Positions 1-12,756 of a stretch of 64,000 nt of DNA are shown one piece after another. The DNA comes from Malania oleifera. Taxonomy: Eukaryota > Streptophyta > Magnoliopsida > Santalales > Ximeniaceae. The stretch covers positions 61,181,957 through 61,245,956 of the forward strand of contig NC_080428.1 of NCBI RefSeq assembly GCF_029873635.1, written 5' to 3'. Within the stretch, counting starts at the first letter, position 1. Each line of letters opens with the position of its first letter. Under the pieces are notes generated by a model, which did no database searches, was not told where the DNA came from, and saw only the letters and a list, made by a program, of their open reading frames with translations. The position numbers were made by a program, and so were the translations under genes.

Positions 1-1611
1 TATCTACTGCAGGGTGTTACAATTGTAGGTGGAGATGCAGCCGTTGAATCTGAATCAGTTACTTTGTGGTATAAGTAGTTGAAGCATATGGGCGACTACA
101 TATATTCAAATGTTTGGGAACCAATGATGATAGCATCAAAGGAGAGACATATGTATTTTGTGAATTTATCACGAAGGGTCTTGGTATACTTCATGTAGTG
201 GCTGAGGTGGAGAACTAGACCGGGAGAGAAATCCTTATGTTAGACATAGGGTACTAAGTATGTTGGTTTCATTCAAGAAGCTTTGTGAGTAGGGCAGGTT
301 ATATATAAGGCTTGTAGGGTACTTCTTGGTGAAGTCTGTGAGTATGATGTGTTTCTCGAGTAATCGATCACCAAAGGTATCGCTAGATGGGAAAGTTGCA
401 AGTGAATTATGGGCATGTTTTTGTGGTAGACTACTCGGTTGTAAGTGGATGTCCACTGATGCACTATTCTAGTGATGAAGGATCTAGGCTTGGTGTTTTG
501 TTCGGATAGTACCTCTTTCTTTATTCACTAAGAAAGGAGGGTGCAAGTTGGGTGATCCTATGGCAAGCAAAGGGGTGATCAAGGACATGAATTTTTGTTG
601 ATAAAATCATGGGGTAATGTACTCAGGTAAAGGAAGAGAAACAGAAATGTCAGAAAACTGCGACAGCAGCAATCATGTTATTCAGATGGAGTTAGGGACT
701 CAGGGCAGAAATGCGGGGAGTTTTAACTTGGGTTAACAATATCACGGATTAAATGGGATTGTGATGCAGGTGGAGCAACAAACTTAAGGCAGATGACTAA
801 TGCTATCTCTGCCCTAAGTCTGTTGCTAAGTTTCATCACCTCACGGTAAGCTCATGTGCACTATCAAACCACAACTCAGGTGTGTGAGGTGGTGAGACTT
901 CCAATATGAAAGAGGGTGATAAGATGTAGTGGAGTGATATGCTTGTTGTGTATGAATGACATGTTATTGGCTGGAAATGTTTTAACTGATGCTTTAATCA
1001 GTTGGAAACTCTGTTGAAAGGTTTTGACATGAATGTGTTGGGTACGACCAAGATGGGTCTTGGTTTGTTGATTCACATGGACAAAACTGCAGGGATTGGT
1101 ATTATCTCAGGGTGGTTTTGTTGACAGAACCGTAGGGAGACTTCGTTTGCCGTCTCAAAGGGATTTTTTGGAGAATTGTTGTGAAATGTCTATCACTCGG
1201 TACCCAAGGATAGGCTGTGATGTCCGGGATATGTCAAAGGTCCTCCATGATTGTGTAAATGAGGTGTTTCAGCAGGCAACATAGTAGATCGTCAGTTGTG
1301 AGATTTGTTGAAGACTATGCAGAAGGCTTTGGTGATATAAGGCTTGCAGCAGTGTTTATTTACTGTTTTTGGAAGGCTTTGTTGGAATCCTAGGGTGAAG
1401 TTTTCGGGTGATGAATCTACAACTGCATCGGGGTTGATGGTAGAAGCTGAAGCTGTTGTCGATAAGTTCAAGCGGTATTGCTTGGACTTGATATTTGTCT
1501 CCAAATGTTAGAAAGGAGACATAACCCAATCGGGCAATTCAAGTTCAAGGTGGAGCAGTTCATATGTTTTTCAGTATTCTTCTAAGGGGGGGGGGGGGGT
1601 ATAATCACCAC
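1..1611 (+). pseudogene. Decayed Ty1/copia pol (integrase, RT, RNase H remnants)
   Basis: No open frame survives, but frame-hopping translation follows the copia pol order. At 60-110 the pre-integrase finger remains (LWYK, stop, LKHMGD). At 90-200 the integrase core start remains (DYIYSNVWEP, then SRRVLVYF). At about 940-1130 the reverse transcriptase palm remains (DMLLAGN after a frameshift, then HMDKTAGI and LSQGGFVDRTV). At 1190-1285 there is a stretch like the copia RNase H junction (VRDMSKV). A run of 14 G at 1586-1599 followed by GGGGGAGA resembles the polypurine tract next to the 3' LTR. Stops and indels are dense, so this is an old dead copy, much older than the minus-strand copia element at 5-39 kb. 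The 5' part lies outside the window. Confidence 0.75.
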
Positions 1612-2095
1612 GGGGGAGATTGTTGTTTATGGTGTGGCTCTTATACTTGGAGTTTCATAAAAAAGGGAAGGAAGAAGAACATGGAGGGGTTGCATAGCAG
1701 GCACTCGTCGACGAGTGCCCTGAGCTCGTAAACGAGTAAATACCGAGAGTCAGGATTTGTCAGAATTAAAGATTCGTCCACGAGAGTATGGACACACTGA
1801 CGATTGGTCTTCTTTGTATCGTCGACGAATCCTTGTACTCGTCGACGAGTGTCACTTGGGCTATGAAGAGAAATTCAAAATTTGAATTTGAACGTTATGG
1901 TAATTGGGTATTTGGAGGGAAACCTCCGAGAAACTTCTATTTATGTACTTCTAAATGTATTTTGTTTATAGAGAACTTTGTAAGACTAGTGTATTGTTGT
2001 TCTTCACATTATATTGAATATTGAGTGCCATTTGCTTTATTCTTATGTGATAAATTGTTGTTTCTCATCCATATTGGTTGTGTGTTGTTGAGGCT
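1612..2095 (+). repeat. Probable 3' LTR of the decayed copia element
   Basis: The sequence begins TGTTGTTTATGG directly after the purine-rich GGGGGAGA, as expected for a copia 3' LTR start. It contains two strong TCGTCGACGA palindromes and TATA-like AT-rich DNA. The right end is uncertain: it grades into an LTR of another type near 2,095 and no flanking duplication was found. Confidence 0.45.
1701..1851. repeat. Array of GTCGAC-centred palindromes
   Basis: GCACTCGTCGACGAGTGC at 1701-1718 is a perfect 18-base palindrome. A second, ACTCGTCGACGAGT, lies at 1837-1850. Degenerate forms (ATTCGTCCACGAGA, ATCGTCGACGAAT) lie between them. The same core recurs in most other LTRs of the window. Confidence 0.8.
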
Positions 2096-2644
2096 TGGTG
2101 ATTTGTTGCAAGTTTACATCTTCTGCTGAGTGTGTGTGTATCCTATACTCAATTAATATTACAACAATATATGATAATATAAATATTACATCTGCCCATT
2201 CATTGCCTACAGAAGCAAAAATAGACCTATCCATAAATGTATTTACCAGAGTACTACCTCTCAACCATTACTATACCATCTCCTCAGACAAAACTATTAT
2301 CCAAAACTCTAAACATTTATATACACAGATCCAGACTAACACTTACCCTATCTGTAATATCTACACCTCGTCCCTGAGTTCCTAGGTCTGGGTACCTGGT
2401 GATCTTGAAATGTTGAAATATTAGCGGTTGAGACACCTCTCAGTAAGACGAAATAAATTAGTGCTAGTGTGCAACAATGAGTTTATATATATATATCTTC
2501 ATTACTAAAATGACATAGCAATTTAAACTATACTCATACTTGTACAATTTCATATCACATATTCTTTTTCAGTTCATAACTCAGCTTAAAAGCCCTATAT
2601 ATATATAAATTACAAGTCACATGATGTGTACACATAAAAATCAA

Positions 2645-2995
2645 TTGCTGAGATTGGGGCATTTGGTATCGTCGTCCCCCAATCAACCAGTCATATTCAA
2701 TTGACAATTCATCACATACATTTGCTACGATACATATAAACATTTTCTGCATAATTGAGGCATTTCGTACGCCGTCCCTCAATCAGCTATTCATATTATC
2801 ACATACATATACCATATCAAACATTTTCTGCATGATTGAGGCGTTTCGTGCTACCGTCCTTCAATCAGTTATTCATACTATGCTCTCGCTGAGTTTGAGG
2901 CGTTTCGTACCGCCGTCCCTCAAACTAGCCAATCATCACATACATTTTCTAAGTCTGAGGCGTTTCATACCGCCATCCCTCAGACCTGCCATTCG
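2645..2995. repeat. Five tandem hairpin units with covarying stems
   Basis: Five imperfect units begin near 2,649, 2,754, 2,834, 2,892 and 2,953. Each has a loop resembling CGTTTCGTACCGCCGTC between complementary arms. The arms differ between units but stay paired: ATTGGGG/CCCCAAT, ATTGAGG/CCTCAAT, ATTGAGG/CCTTCAAT (G-U), GTTTGAGG/CCTCAAAC, GTCTGAGG/CCTCAGAC. They sit inside the LTR. Confidence 0.8.
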
Positions 2996-3384
2996 TACTA
3001 CTACCATGACAAACAACATTATGTTTCGGTGTGCGTTTTCATCCTGTAGTTATATTTGCAACTTGGGTTGTCCTAAGTATAATTTGTGCGTTATCATTAT
3101 TGTTATTACATATTTCATAGTTTAAGATTATATGTTTAATGTTTTATCATTTGTCTGATTTAGGTTATATAATTTGTGTGTAAGGTAAGGGTTTCTAAAT
3201 GTATTCGTAAGTGGTTGAGTTACAATTTTCCAATCATTTGCATGAATATAACAAACTATCATACCACAACTCTTGTATATAAAAATATTGTCATGCTAAT
3301 GCTCTGTATTAAACACTTTCTATAACTTTGTTAAATTTTATCATATCGTATCTCTGTATAAAATATCGTCATATCACAACTGAT

Positions 3385-3482
3385 CACGACACTAGGCCGG
3401 CTATAATGATCACGGCACTGGGCTGGCTATACTGTCACAACACTGGGCCGAGTGTACTGAACATGACACTGGGCTGGCTATG
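3385..3482. repeat. Short minisatellite, four GGC-rich units
   Basis: Four copies of a motif like CACTGGGCTGGCTAT, spaced about 25-30 bases, within the decayed LTR. It occupies the same relative place as minisatellites in the other LTRs. Confidence 0.7.
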
Positions 3483-5158
3483 TAATTTCCGTAATATTCA
3501 TAACCTTCTAAAATTTTTATCAAACCATGCTTGTTCTGTGCAATCATAATATAATCCGACATACTTATATACACAATAAAAATATTTATTCTCATGCCAC
3601 ACAATTTGAATAATAATTCATAATATAAAATCTCACTGGGATAACTATATTGTTGAAAATAATGGTATAATAAACTCTAGAGTTTTACTCAATCCCAAAA
3701 TACCTATTTCCCACAAATATACTTATAACCATAATAATCTAAAATTCCCATATGCCTAACCATTCAGAAAATCACGTATAACATTTCGATACTTAAAATT
3801 TCAGTTTTAAACGGTCAAACTTCAAAAAATAAGCTGACCTAATTTATTCCCCTTACCTAATTCCTGGAGAAATGCCTACAGGGATCCTAAAGTAGTGCAT
3901 GCGGCATTTGCACAAATCCCTATATTCACACATCCTAATTTAATCAGCTCAATCTCGAAATAATTACTATCTATCCTAACATCCCTGGGCTCACACTCTC
4001 CCATTAACTGATTAAATTCTAAAGAAAACGTGGGTATGATCCACTTTTCATATTTAAATTTAATTTCTAACATATTTAAAAACATCAATATTATCAAATC
4101 CCTGCAATTTAAACTAATTCCAAAATATTCCCCTAAAATTCTATTTAATCAAATCCCTGCAGTTTAATTTAATCCCGAGAATATTTCTAAAAATCTAATA
4201 TAATCCAATCATGTCGTTTAATTTAATCCCAGGAATATCTCCAAAAATATAATAAAAACAAATAATACAATTTAATAAATAAACCGTAATTTTCATACCC
4301 GTAAAATTACTTAGAAATCCATATACAATATTCCAGTAATTCTATACCATGATTTAATCGGGTGAATTTCTAAAATAACTGACATAATTTGTACTCACCT
4401 TAATCTTGGAGTGGTGCCTAGGATCCCCAAATAAAAAATCTGCTCCGATTAAATTGACAAGGATTGAAGCCGGGACCCTATGGTGGTGTCTGATCATCAA
4501 TTTGGCTAAATATTGGGGAGAAATTGAAGAGAGAGAGAAAGAGTGGGTTTACCTTATCCAAGGAGTGGTGCCTATGACACCCTAATCACAAATCCACTCC
4601 AGTTAAAATGTTAGTTGCTGATAATGGAACCCAGGGGTATTTTTCGTTCTTCAATCGATCGAGAATCGAAAAAGAAATTGAAGAGAGAGGGAGAGTGGTT
4701 GAGGAGAGAGAGTTAAGAAAGCGTGACGAGAGAGAGAGAGAGAGAGAGAGCTGGGTGCAGCTCTCTGTTTGAAATTGAATTTCAATCTTCCTGATTCCTC
4801 AAGAAGATTTGAGATGTATATATATTATAATATAATATAATATTATATTAATATATTAATATATTATATTATATTATCTAATTAATAATAATTTTTAATT
4901 AATTTAATTAATTAATTAATTTTAAAAAATTATAATAATAATTATTATTATTATTGATATCACTATAACTCATCCATTGGATGTGATAATGAGTTGACTG
5001 CATGGTTTGGGTTGCTTTATTTGGACATTCTAGAGGGTACACTTGGCCATGTAATGATCAGCTTGCATCACATCATTGGATTTTAGGCTGCAGTGTGTGC
5101 AATCTAATGCTGAGAATCATGATAAGCATAATTTGAAGGCCATTTTTAACTTGATCCT

Positions 5159-5519
5159 TGTTGTGCCGGGCACCCCACTTGTGCCAAACACTAATACTAC
5201 AACTAATGCTATTGAATATATAAAAAACTAAAGCAATGCATAAACTAATAATAAAAGACAGTAAAAAAATAAGACAAGAATTTAACGAGGTTCGATACAA
5301 AATTACATACGTCCTCGTGCGCTGACGATCAATCCACTACTTCTTGATAAAGTACAACTTTAAGGTGTGTTTTACAAATGGAGAGTTGAGCTTTTTATAT
5401 AACTTCAACCTCAAGTTCAAAAAACACTTCTCACCAATGTGAGACAAACAAAGAAAAAATTCAAAATAACTTTTCTACCAATGTGAAACTTTTCTACCAA
5501 TGTGGGACAATAAACAACA
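5159..5519 (-). repeat. Copia 3' LTR
   Basis: 361 bp, TG...CA, closely similar to the partner LTR at 38463-38804 apart from point changes and small indels. On its right, AATCTCCACCTTGAC (5520-5534) is the complement of a copia polypurine tract, placing this copy at the element's 3' end. Confidence 0.93.
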
Positions 5520-5637
5520 AATCTCCACCTTGACGATAAATTCAACAAATTTTTCAGTCACCAACATTCTCTAAAATTCTATATAATCGGCATCTTCCAA
5601 AAATATTCAGACTTGCAGGATATTGATCAAGTCCAAA

Positions 5638-7725
5638 TTAACAATGTTTGAACTTGATTGTTGTCACAATTTTGGTCAGCATATCTGCGGGATTTTCAGT
5701 TGTAGTAATCTTCTGAAAAAATATCTTGCCTCCATCAATAATATCTTGCATAAAATGAAACCGAACGTCGATGTGCTTCATTCGTGCATGGTAGACTTCG
5801 TTCTTTGCCAAATGAATAGTACTCTGACTATTACAGAACACAACAATGTGTTTTTGAACAACTCCCAAATTTTCAAGTAAACCCTACAACCAAATAGATT
5901 CCTTAACAGCCTCTGAAGATGCCATGTACTCTACTTCTGTTGTAGACAAGCCAATGGTAGACTATAAGGTAGACCTCCAACTCACTTGACCATTAGTAAA
6001 CGTAAAAACATATCTAGTAGTTGATCGACGTTTATCCAGATCTCCTACAAAATCATAATCCACATATCCAACAACCCTTTGATCAATAGTACAATTTTTC
6101 TCAAATACTATACCAACATCAATCGTATTAACAATATATCTCAAAATCCATTTCACCGCTTGCCAATGTCCTTTACCCGGATCATGCATATACCTGCTCA
6201 CCATACTAACAGTTTGTGAAATATCAGGTCTAGTACAAACCATTGCTTACATCAAACTTCCAATAACACTTGCATAAGGAACCTGTGACATATACTTACG
6301 TTCCTCGTCTGATTTAGGAGATAAAACGGCACTAAGTTTGAAATGAGGAGCAAGAGGAGGGCTTACTGGTTTTGATTGCTCAGATATGCCAAAACTCTAT
6401 ACTACCTTCTTTAAATATTGTTTCTAAGACAAACTAACTCTTCCTCTCATTATGTCTCTGCAAATCTTCATGCCAACTATTTTTTTTTGTTTCACAAAGA
6501 TCTTTCATCTCAAACTCTTGATTTAACTGACTTTTCAACTTGTTGATTTTTTCCCTGTTCTTTGAAGCTATCAACATATCATCAACATACAAGAGTAAAT
6601 ATATAAAAGATCCATTTTGTAGTCTACGAAAATAAACACAATGATAATGTTTATTTCTGATGTACTTGTGACCCATCATAAAATCGTTTATACCACTACC
6701 TTGGAGACTATTTTAAGCCATACAACGATTTCCCAAGTTTACATACCCAATTTTCTTTTCCAGCAACCTAAAATCCATTTGGCTGAGTCATATAGATTTC
6801 CTCTTCCAAATCACCATGTAAAAATGCAGTTTTTACATTGAGCTAAACTAGTTCAAGATCAAATTGTGCTACCAAAGCCAACAAAATTCGAATGGAAGAA
6901 TGTTTAACAACTAGAGAAAATACCTTATTATAATTAATGCCTTCCTTCTGTGCGTAGCCCATAACTACCAATTTAGTTTTGAAACAAACATTATTTGCAT
7001 CTGGAAATCCTTCTTTCTTTACATAAACCCATTTGCAGCCAATTGCTTTCTTACCCTTTGTGCAGTTGTGCTAGCTCCCAAGTCTGATTCTAATGAAGAG
7101 ACTGCATTTCTTCATCCATCGCTTTTTTCCATTTTTTAGATTTAAAGTTCCTCATTGCTTCTTTGAAAGTGCAAGGAACATTATCATCCACAATTGAACA
7201 TGCATAGGTCACCATATCAGTATACCAAGCAGGTTTTCAAATTTCTCATCTTGGCCTCTGAGAAACAATTGATTCTTGTTGTTGTAAAGATTCTTGAGTT
7301 GAAATCTTCTCTTCTTGTACACTATTCCCCACCGTAACTGGAGAGTTACCTTGTGTAGTTTCATTTCTCTTTAGGTTTCCTAAAATTATCTCAACTTCCA
7401 CCTATTGTTGAGTACCACTGGTTTTCTCTTTAACTTGTGACTCCTTACATATTGTTTTCTTCATCATCGTAAGTTCATCAAAAGTCACATCCCTACTTAA
7501 AATCATTTTTTTCGTCTCTAGACACCAAAGACGACATCCTTTGACTCCTGCACTTATCCCCAATAATGTTGCTTTCTTGGCTCTTGGATCCAATTTAGAT
7601 TCTTTAACATGATAATAAGCCATAGTACCAAATACATGTAAAGAATCATAATCACTAGCAGGCTTTCAAGACCATATCTCATAGGGTGTTTTCCCCCCAT
7701 ATTGCAGATGATGGTAGACGGTTGA
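5638..7725 (-). pseudogene. Copia pol 3' half: integrase C-term, RT, RNase H
   Basis: Read right to left on the minus strand. 7623-7402 is the integrase C-terminal region (DPRAKKATLLGISAG, KGCRLWCLETKKMILSRDV). 7.3-6.7 kb is the linker and RT start, with several stops. 6679-6434 holds the RT catalytic box LLLYVDDMLIAS. 6243-5962 is the RT-RNase H junction (MVCTRPDISQTVSMVSRYM, HWQAVKWILRYI). 5868-5638 is the RNase H end (NSQSTIHLAKNEVYHARMKH, TTENPADMLTK). Stops and frameshifts separate the pieces. It stops at 7725, where a solo LTR has inserted into the integrase; the integrase continues at 10,349. Confidence 0.9.
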
Positions 7726-9963
7726 TGTGATGCCCTAATTTTCATACCATTTTTTTTTCCATATATGACAACATATCAGCCATGTCAACTATTGATACCA
7801 CAATACATAACCCGACTCGAAAGTGGGTACAGGGTATACAATTATACTCATACTCAACCCTAACAGTGGAAGTCATTTCATATATATATACCACAGCAAA
7901 TACACACACCAGAGTACCACCCATCCATAAATACAAGACTGTCACAAAACCTCTAGGGGAATCAAACCTCCTTAGCTCAAAATACTCACCCTGTTAACCC
8001 CGGGTATCTGCTCTCCTCTATCTCGGAGCTCTATCACCGGGTCTATCATGGTTTCCTGAAATATTTAAATGATTGGGTGAGACACATCTCAGTAAGACAG
8101 AATAAATTATCTACAGTGTGTGGCAGTGTGAGATTCATTATATCATATCATATGTTCGTTTCAATAATAATATCTTCTAAGAAAATAAACCATTTCCACA
8201 ATTATAATCATATAAGTATAAAACACAAGTTTTCATAAGCTTTTACTTCCATTTCCAAAATCATTTGTTCGTAACCTAAGTTTACTAGCGAAGTTCCTGA
8301 AAATAAGGAAACTAACCCGCCCATACAAGTAGTTTCCCTCTGCCCTGATATCGTTTGCAGCCTAGCCCGATTAACTTAGGTTTAGCTACAATCGATACCT
8401 ATCAGAGCAGTCACCTTACTCAGTAAGCCCTTAGGCGGTGTGTTTTACTTCGATTTAATTATTTATTAACTCATGCTATTTCATTTCTCATTTTCTTTCT
8501 CGTTTCCATTCTCATTTAATTTCCATTTTCATTCCATTTCCATTTCCATTTTATATTCATTTTTCCATTTTCATATCTAACTCATGAGTGTCACTAATTA
8601 CCAATACATCCGTGTCTGTACTCATGGTCACCCTAAGAATATCTTTCCACGTCATGCTTCCCCCCATGAATAGGGTTGTGCGGCCTGAAGGCTAGACCTA
8701 ACCGAGGTTGGCCAACCCGATTAGGTAAAAGATCATCATATATCCCTTATCTGTAGTATGACTGACTGACCAAAAGCCCTGATCCGGACTCAGGGGGCAC
8801 AACAACTCTACTATACAGCTCAGTCTACTGTCACGCCACATGCTCCACAAGCCCGTGTGGTCGCACTAACACCACTAGTAGTGGTACCATGCTCTATATA
8901 ACTACCCATCATTAGGGTTTTCATATTCATCCATTAGGGTTATCACTACCATATACCATCAATCATTATGTGGTATTGACGTTTCATCAATCACATGTCT
9001 GTATTCCTATTTCGGAATTTCACATTTCAATTCTCACAATTCAATAATCATATTGCAGAATTAACGATGCAATATTCACATTTCTCATTTCCATATTTCA
9101 ATATTTGTATTGTAGTATTCACATTACAATACATACATTCATATATTCTCAATTTCAAATTCTCATTACAGTATTTACATATTATTATTCTCATTGCAGC
9201 ATTATCTTTGCAACGTTCACATTTTCAATATTCACAACCCATTTCATCATTTCAACAATATTTCATCAGTTCAATACTCAATCATCTCATAAATACAAAT
9301 ATACCTCGCAATACACGTATTTCACATTTATCCATAAAACATTTTCATATCTCAGAAGATATACATTTTTTAATACATTCCACTTTCATCATTTTCCCCA
9401 TTTCAAATCTCATATAACATATTTATCATTTCATAATCTCATATTCTCAGGGTAAATCATTTAACCCAGTTTTAAATAGTTCACAGTATAAATCATATGC
9501 CACATAAATTTCATATGATATTTATATCATAAATAAATTTCAAGTAAAATATTATAATTCCATTTCTCATATTTTTCAACCCATAATTTTTAGAAATATA
9601 CTGCTATAATTTATTCCCCTTACCTGACTTACTGAGAGGTCCACAAACACCCTAAATTTGACGCTCCTTGGTGTTCATAGTCCAAAAGCCTAAAAATCAC
9701 ATTTTTACCAAATTAAACAACAACTCCCATAACATTTATCATTCATAAATCTCTAAACTCTATATACTCCAAGTTAACTTAAAAATCCTTAAAGTATATT
9801 ACTTACCCTGGTTTTGGGATGGTGCCCCAAAACTTCAATCTAAAAATCTACTCCGCCTAAGATGCAGAGAATGTTCCTAGGAATGGCGTGGTAGTTCCTG
9901 ATCGTCAATCCAAACATTAACGAAGCCGAAAATGAAGAGAGAAGTGAGAGAGAGTCGTGGGTC

Positions 9964-10016
<53 letters not shown>

Positions 10017-10343
10017 CGGTGCTGAAAAATAAGGGTTTCACCCTTTATGGGTCGGGATTCGTCGACGAATTCAAGTGGTTCGTCCATGAATACATGAAGG
10101 CACTTCGTCGACGAGGTGATTATTTTGTCGACGAACTTGAAATTCCTTAAACTCTCTGGGTAATTTCTAGTCAATGAGACACATGTACCTCGTCGCTGAA
10201 ATCTACAAAATATTCGTCGATGAAGACCCTGTGTTCGTCGACGAAGCCCTGCTATTCTCCCTTTTTAAATTTTCTTTCCCTTTCTTATTCTTCCCTCTCT
10301 CTTTCTTTATTACTTTATTAATTTAATTTTTTAGGTCTCTACA
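7726..10343 (-). mobile_element. Solo LTR (2.6 kb) in copia integrase
   Basis: The element starts TGTGATGCCC and ends GGTCTCTACA. It is flanked by the 5-bp duplication GTTGA at 7721-7725 and 10344-10348. No internal domain, primer site or gag-pol is present, so it is a solo LTR. The minus orientation is inferred from the LTR layout: TGAGACACATCTCAGTAAG at 8078-8096, a TTCA-rich low-complexity stretch at 8.45-9.45 kb, a GA run at 9967-10008, and TTCGTCGACGAA-type palindromes at 10,056-10,245. Apparent frames within it are low-complexity. Confidence 0.9.
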
Positions 10344-10348
10344 GTTGA

Positions 10349-10663
10349 TGAGATGACACTCATATCTAACAACCTCAGCCCAAAACCTTTTGTCCAACCT
10401 AGCATTAGACAACATACAACGAACTTTCTCCAGCAAAGTCCGATTCATGTGCTCTATTACCCCATTCTACTATGGTGTATCTCTAACTGTGAAGTGTCAA
10501 ACAATACCTTCAGCCTGACATACCTTTATAAATGGGTCACTCCTGTATTCACCACCATTATCTGATCTGAGCCGTTTAATCTTTCTGCCAGTTTGAGTTT
10601 TAACCAATTTTTTCCCCTTAAGGAGAATATCACACACTTCATTTTTATGCTTTATATAATATA
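10349..10663 (-). pseudogene. Copia integrase core fragment
   Basis: Minus-strand translation gives the copia integrase core around its catalytic residues: KTQTGRKIKRLRSDNGGEY (10.62-10.55 kb, the conserved D), then EHMNRTLLEKVRCMLSNARL (10.46-10.39 kb, the conserved E region). It joins the fragment ending at 7725 across the solo LTR and the fragment starting at 12,757 across the G-tract LTR. Confidence 0.85.
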
Positions 10664-12756
10664 TGTTGGAATTTGTGTATTCCCAAGAGGGGGGGGGGGT
10701 GAATTGGATATTTAAAATTTCTCCCTAGGTTTGACCAGACATTTGCAGTATTACACAACCTAGAGTCTGTCTATATAATCCCAAATGCACAGATAAGTAT
10801 AATATGTGGAAATTTTAATCATGTGCATCATTCACACAATAACATACACGTGCAGGGATTCCACCTTAAGGCTCACTTCACAAGGATTCCACTATGAGGC
10901 TCACTTCACGGGTGGAGTGGCACCTAACTAGGTCAATTCACGGGGCTGACCTCAACCTACACCTTACCAGGGCGGTGCACCAAGTTTTCCTAATTGGGTC
11001 TAAGCCAATCTGAGACTATTCAACAGGGCTAGTCTCCCTTTTTAGGCCCACGCTTGGAATACAACAAATGTGAAATACAATTTTCGCATAGACGGAAATA
11101 TGCTTCTCAAACTAAGTAGATATGTACAACAATATGCACAAGTAATAATCAATCCACACCAAATATGTAAGAACTATAAGCTTAGTGGTGTATATGTGCA
11201 ATATACACTCAATATAATGACTATACTCAGTCAAGCACAAGAGTGTATCAACAAACTTATCTTTGAAACTTTGCATATATAAAAATATATCTCAGTCACA
11301 ATCTAGGATTTCGAAGATTTGTACCAAGAGAAATTTAGAATATCTCAAAAATTATTTTCTCAATATTCAAGCACAATAGATATTTAAAAATAGCTTGTGA
11401 AAAGTATTTTTGCACACACAAAATTCTAAGCTTTAGGTGTCTTGCAATATGAATGTAAAGACCCACAAGCCTCAAAGTTTCCCACACACCAGATTTATTA
11501 AGTTAAACCACTGGAAAACTTCAGCTCAACTCTCAATCCAAAAATCACACAACAAAGAATATAATGAGAGTTTCAAGCCAATGGAAATGGAGTATAATTC
11601 CTTAAGGTACTCTCAGAAGGTTTGGATTAGCAAAAGGGAAGTAGTATGAGAGTGTATAGGCTTTGTGCTTAATAAATAGGCTTGGAAAAAATCAGAAGAT
11701 TTTTTGCTTAATTAATATGCTAATCACCCACTAATTGAGCAAATGAGCTCATATATACATAGACATGATAGAAATTATAGTCGTTGGGAACACAAGAGGT
11801 ATTTTTGAAAAATATTAATCATGTTTAATAAAAAATAACCCTGTTTAACGACAGTAAAAAATTCCCCAACCTGAGAGGTTCAGTCGACTGTTTTTAAGGT
11901 TCGGTCGACCGTATTGCCCAGTTTGGTCAACCAGGGCATTTTTGAACTACAAGTTCGATCGACCAAACTTGAGGCGATTTCTGATCTCCGAGGTTTGGTC
12001 AACCAAGGTCTTTTGAACTTGAAGGTTTGGTTGACTAGAGTGGCGGGACATCCCCCCAGGTGGTTCGGTTAACCAGAGCGTTGCAGCTCATTTCTGGTCG
12101 GTCGACCAAAAAGTCAACTTGTTGACCCCATAGAGGTTCAGTCAATTGAAGATCTATGCATGTTCTGGTTCGGTTGATCAAGTGGTCAACAGTCAACCCT
12201 GGGGAGGTTCGGTCAATCGAAGGTGTTCTGTATGTTTTGGTTCGGTCAACTGAACATACAAAAACTGTGCATTTAAGTTTTGATTTCTATATAAAGTCAC
12301 CCCTTCTCACATAATTCTCATTTCTAAGTTATAGGGGACTTTTCATGCGATATTTTGGGAGTCCTAAAGTCAATATATAGTCTTTGAGAGATAACCCAAA
12401 AAATCTGGCGTCGGCTGACCGCCCTAAGGTCATTTGGATCCCTATGGTCATTTGAGCTTATCGATCCTATCATGCATGCAATGTATTAATTATTACAGAT
12501 CATATAAGATTACAGACCCAAAATGATAAATATAAAAATATAATACAACTTGAAATATAAATCGATCTTCATGCGTGACTCCTTTGCAATTCCATGGAAT
12601 ATGCTCGGATATGCTCGTTTAGGTGCTCTTAAGACTTCCACATTGTATCATCATTTGTGCTAACTAAAACATAAACCTATTCAAATACTCAAAACACACA
12701 GATGAGATACTGTGGTTTGTCATAATAAAAACAGGAATCTGACAAAAAAATCAACA
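10664..12756. mobile_element. Solo LTR of the G-tract family (LTR-B)
   Basis: Begins TGTTGGAATTTGTGTATTCC and ends AAAAAATCAACA. It is flanked by near-identical pentamers ATATA (10659-10663) and ATACA (12757-12761). It has CCCAAGA followed by 11 G near the left end, and an array of GGTTCGGTCGACCGA-like motifs at about 11,875-12,270. No coding potential was found. It interrupts the copia integrase between VDDFSRRVWVY and the downstream core. The 4-of-5 duplication leaves the exact ends a little uncertain. Confidence 0.75.

Larger units (their letters stand above)
2100..4985 (-). repeat. Decayed chromovirus-type LTR, no coding
   Basis: Matches the layout of the other chromovirus-type LTRs, read in the same (minus) orientation. 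The conserved block TTGAGACACCTCTCAGTAAG is at 2428-2447, followed by hairpin minisatellites (2.64-3.48 kb). The module with GGAGTGGTGCCTA and GTGGTG-TCTGATC occurs twice (about 4,400-4,530 and 4,555-4,690). A GA run (4,727-4,750) and a very AT-rich tail (4,800-4,970) follow. Neither terminus is clear and no target-site duplication was seen. It is closest to the LTRs at 52,989-55,571. No gene lies in this 2.9-kb stretch. Confidence 0.6.

Noticed and set aside
8995-9455. Two overlapping plus-strand frames of 116 and 140 codons rich in Phe, Ile, His and Ser
   Set aside because: They come from the TTCA/TTCAATA-rich low-complexity part of a solo LTR.
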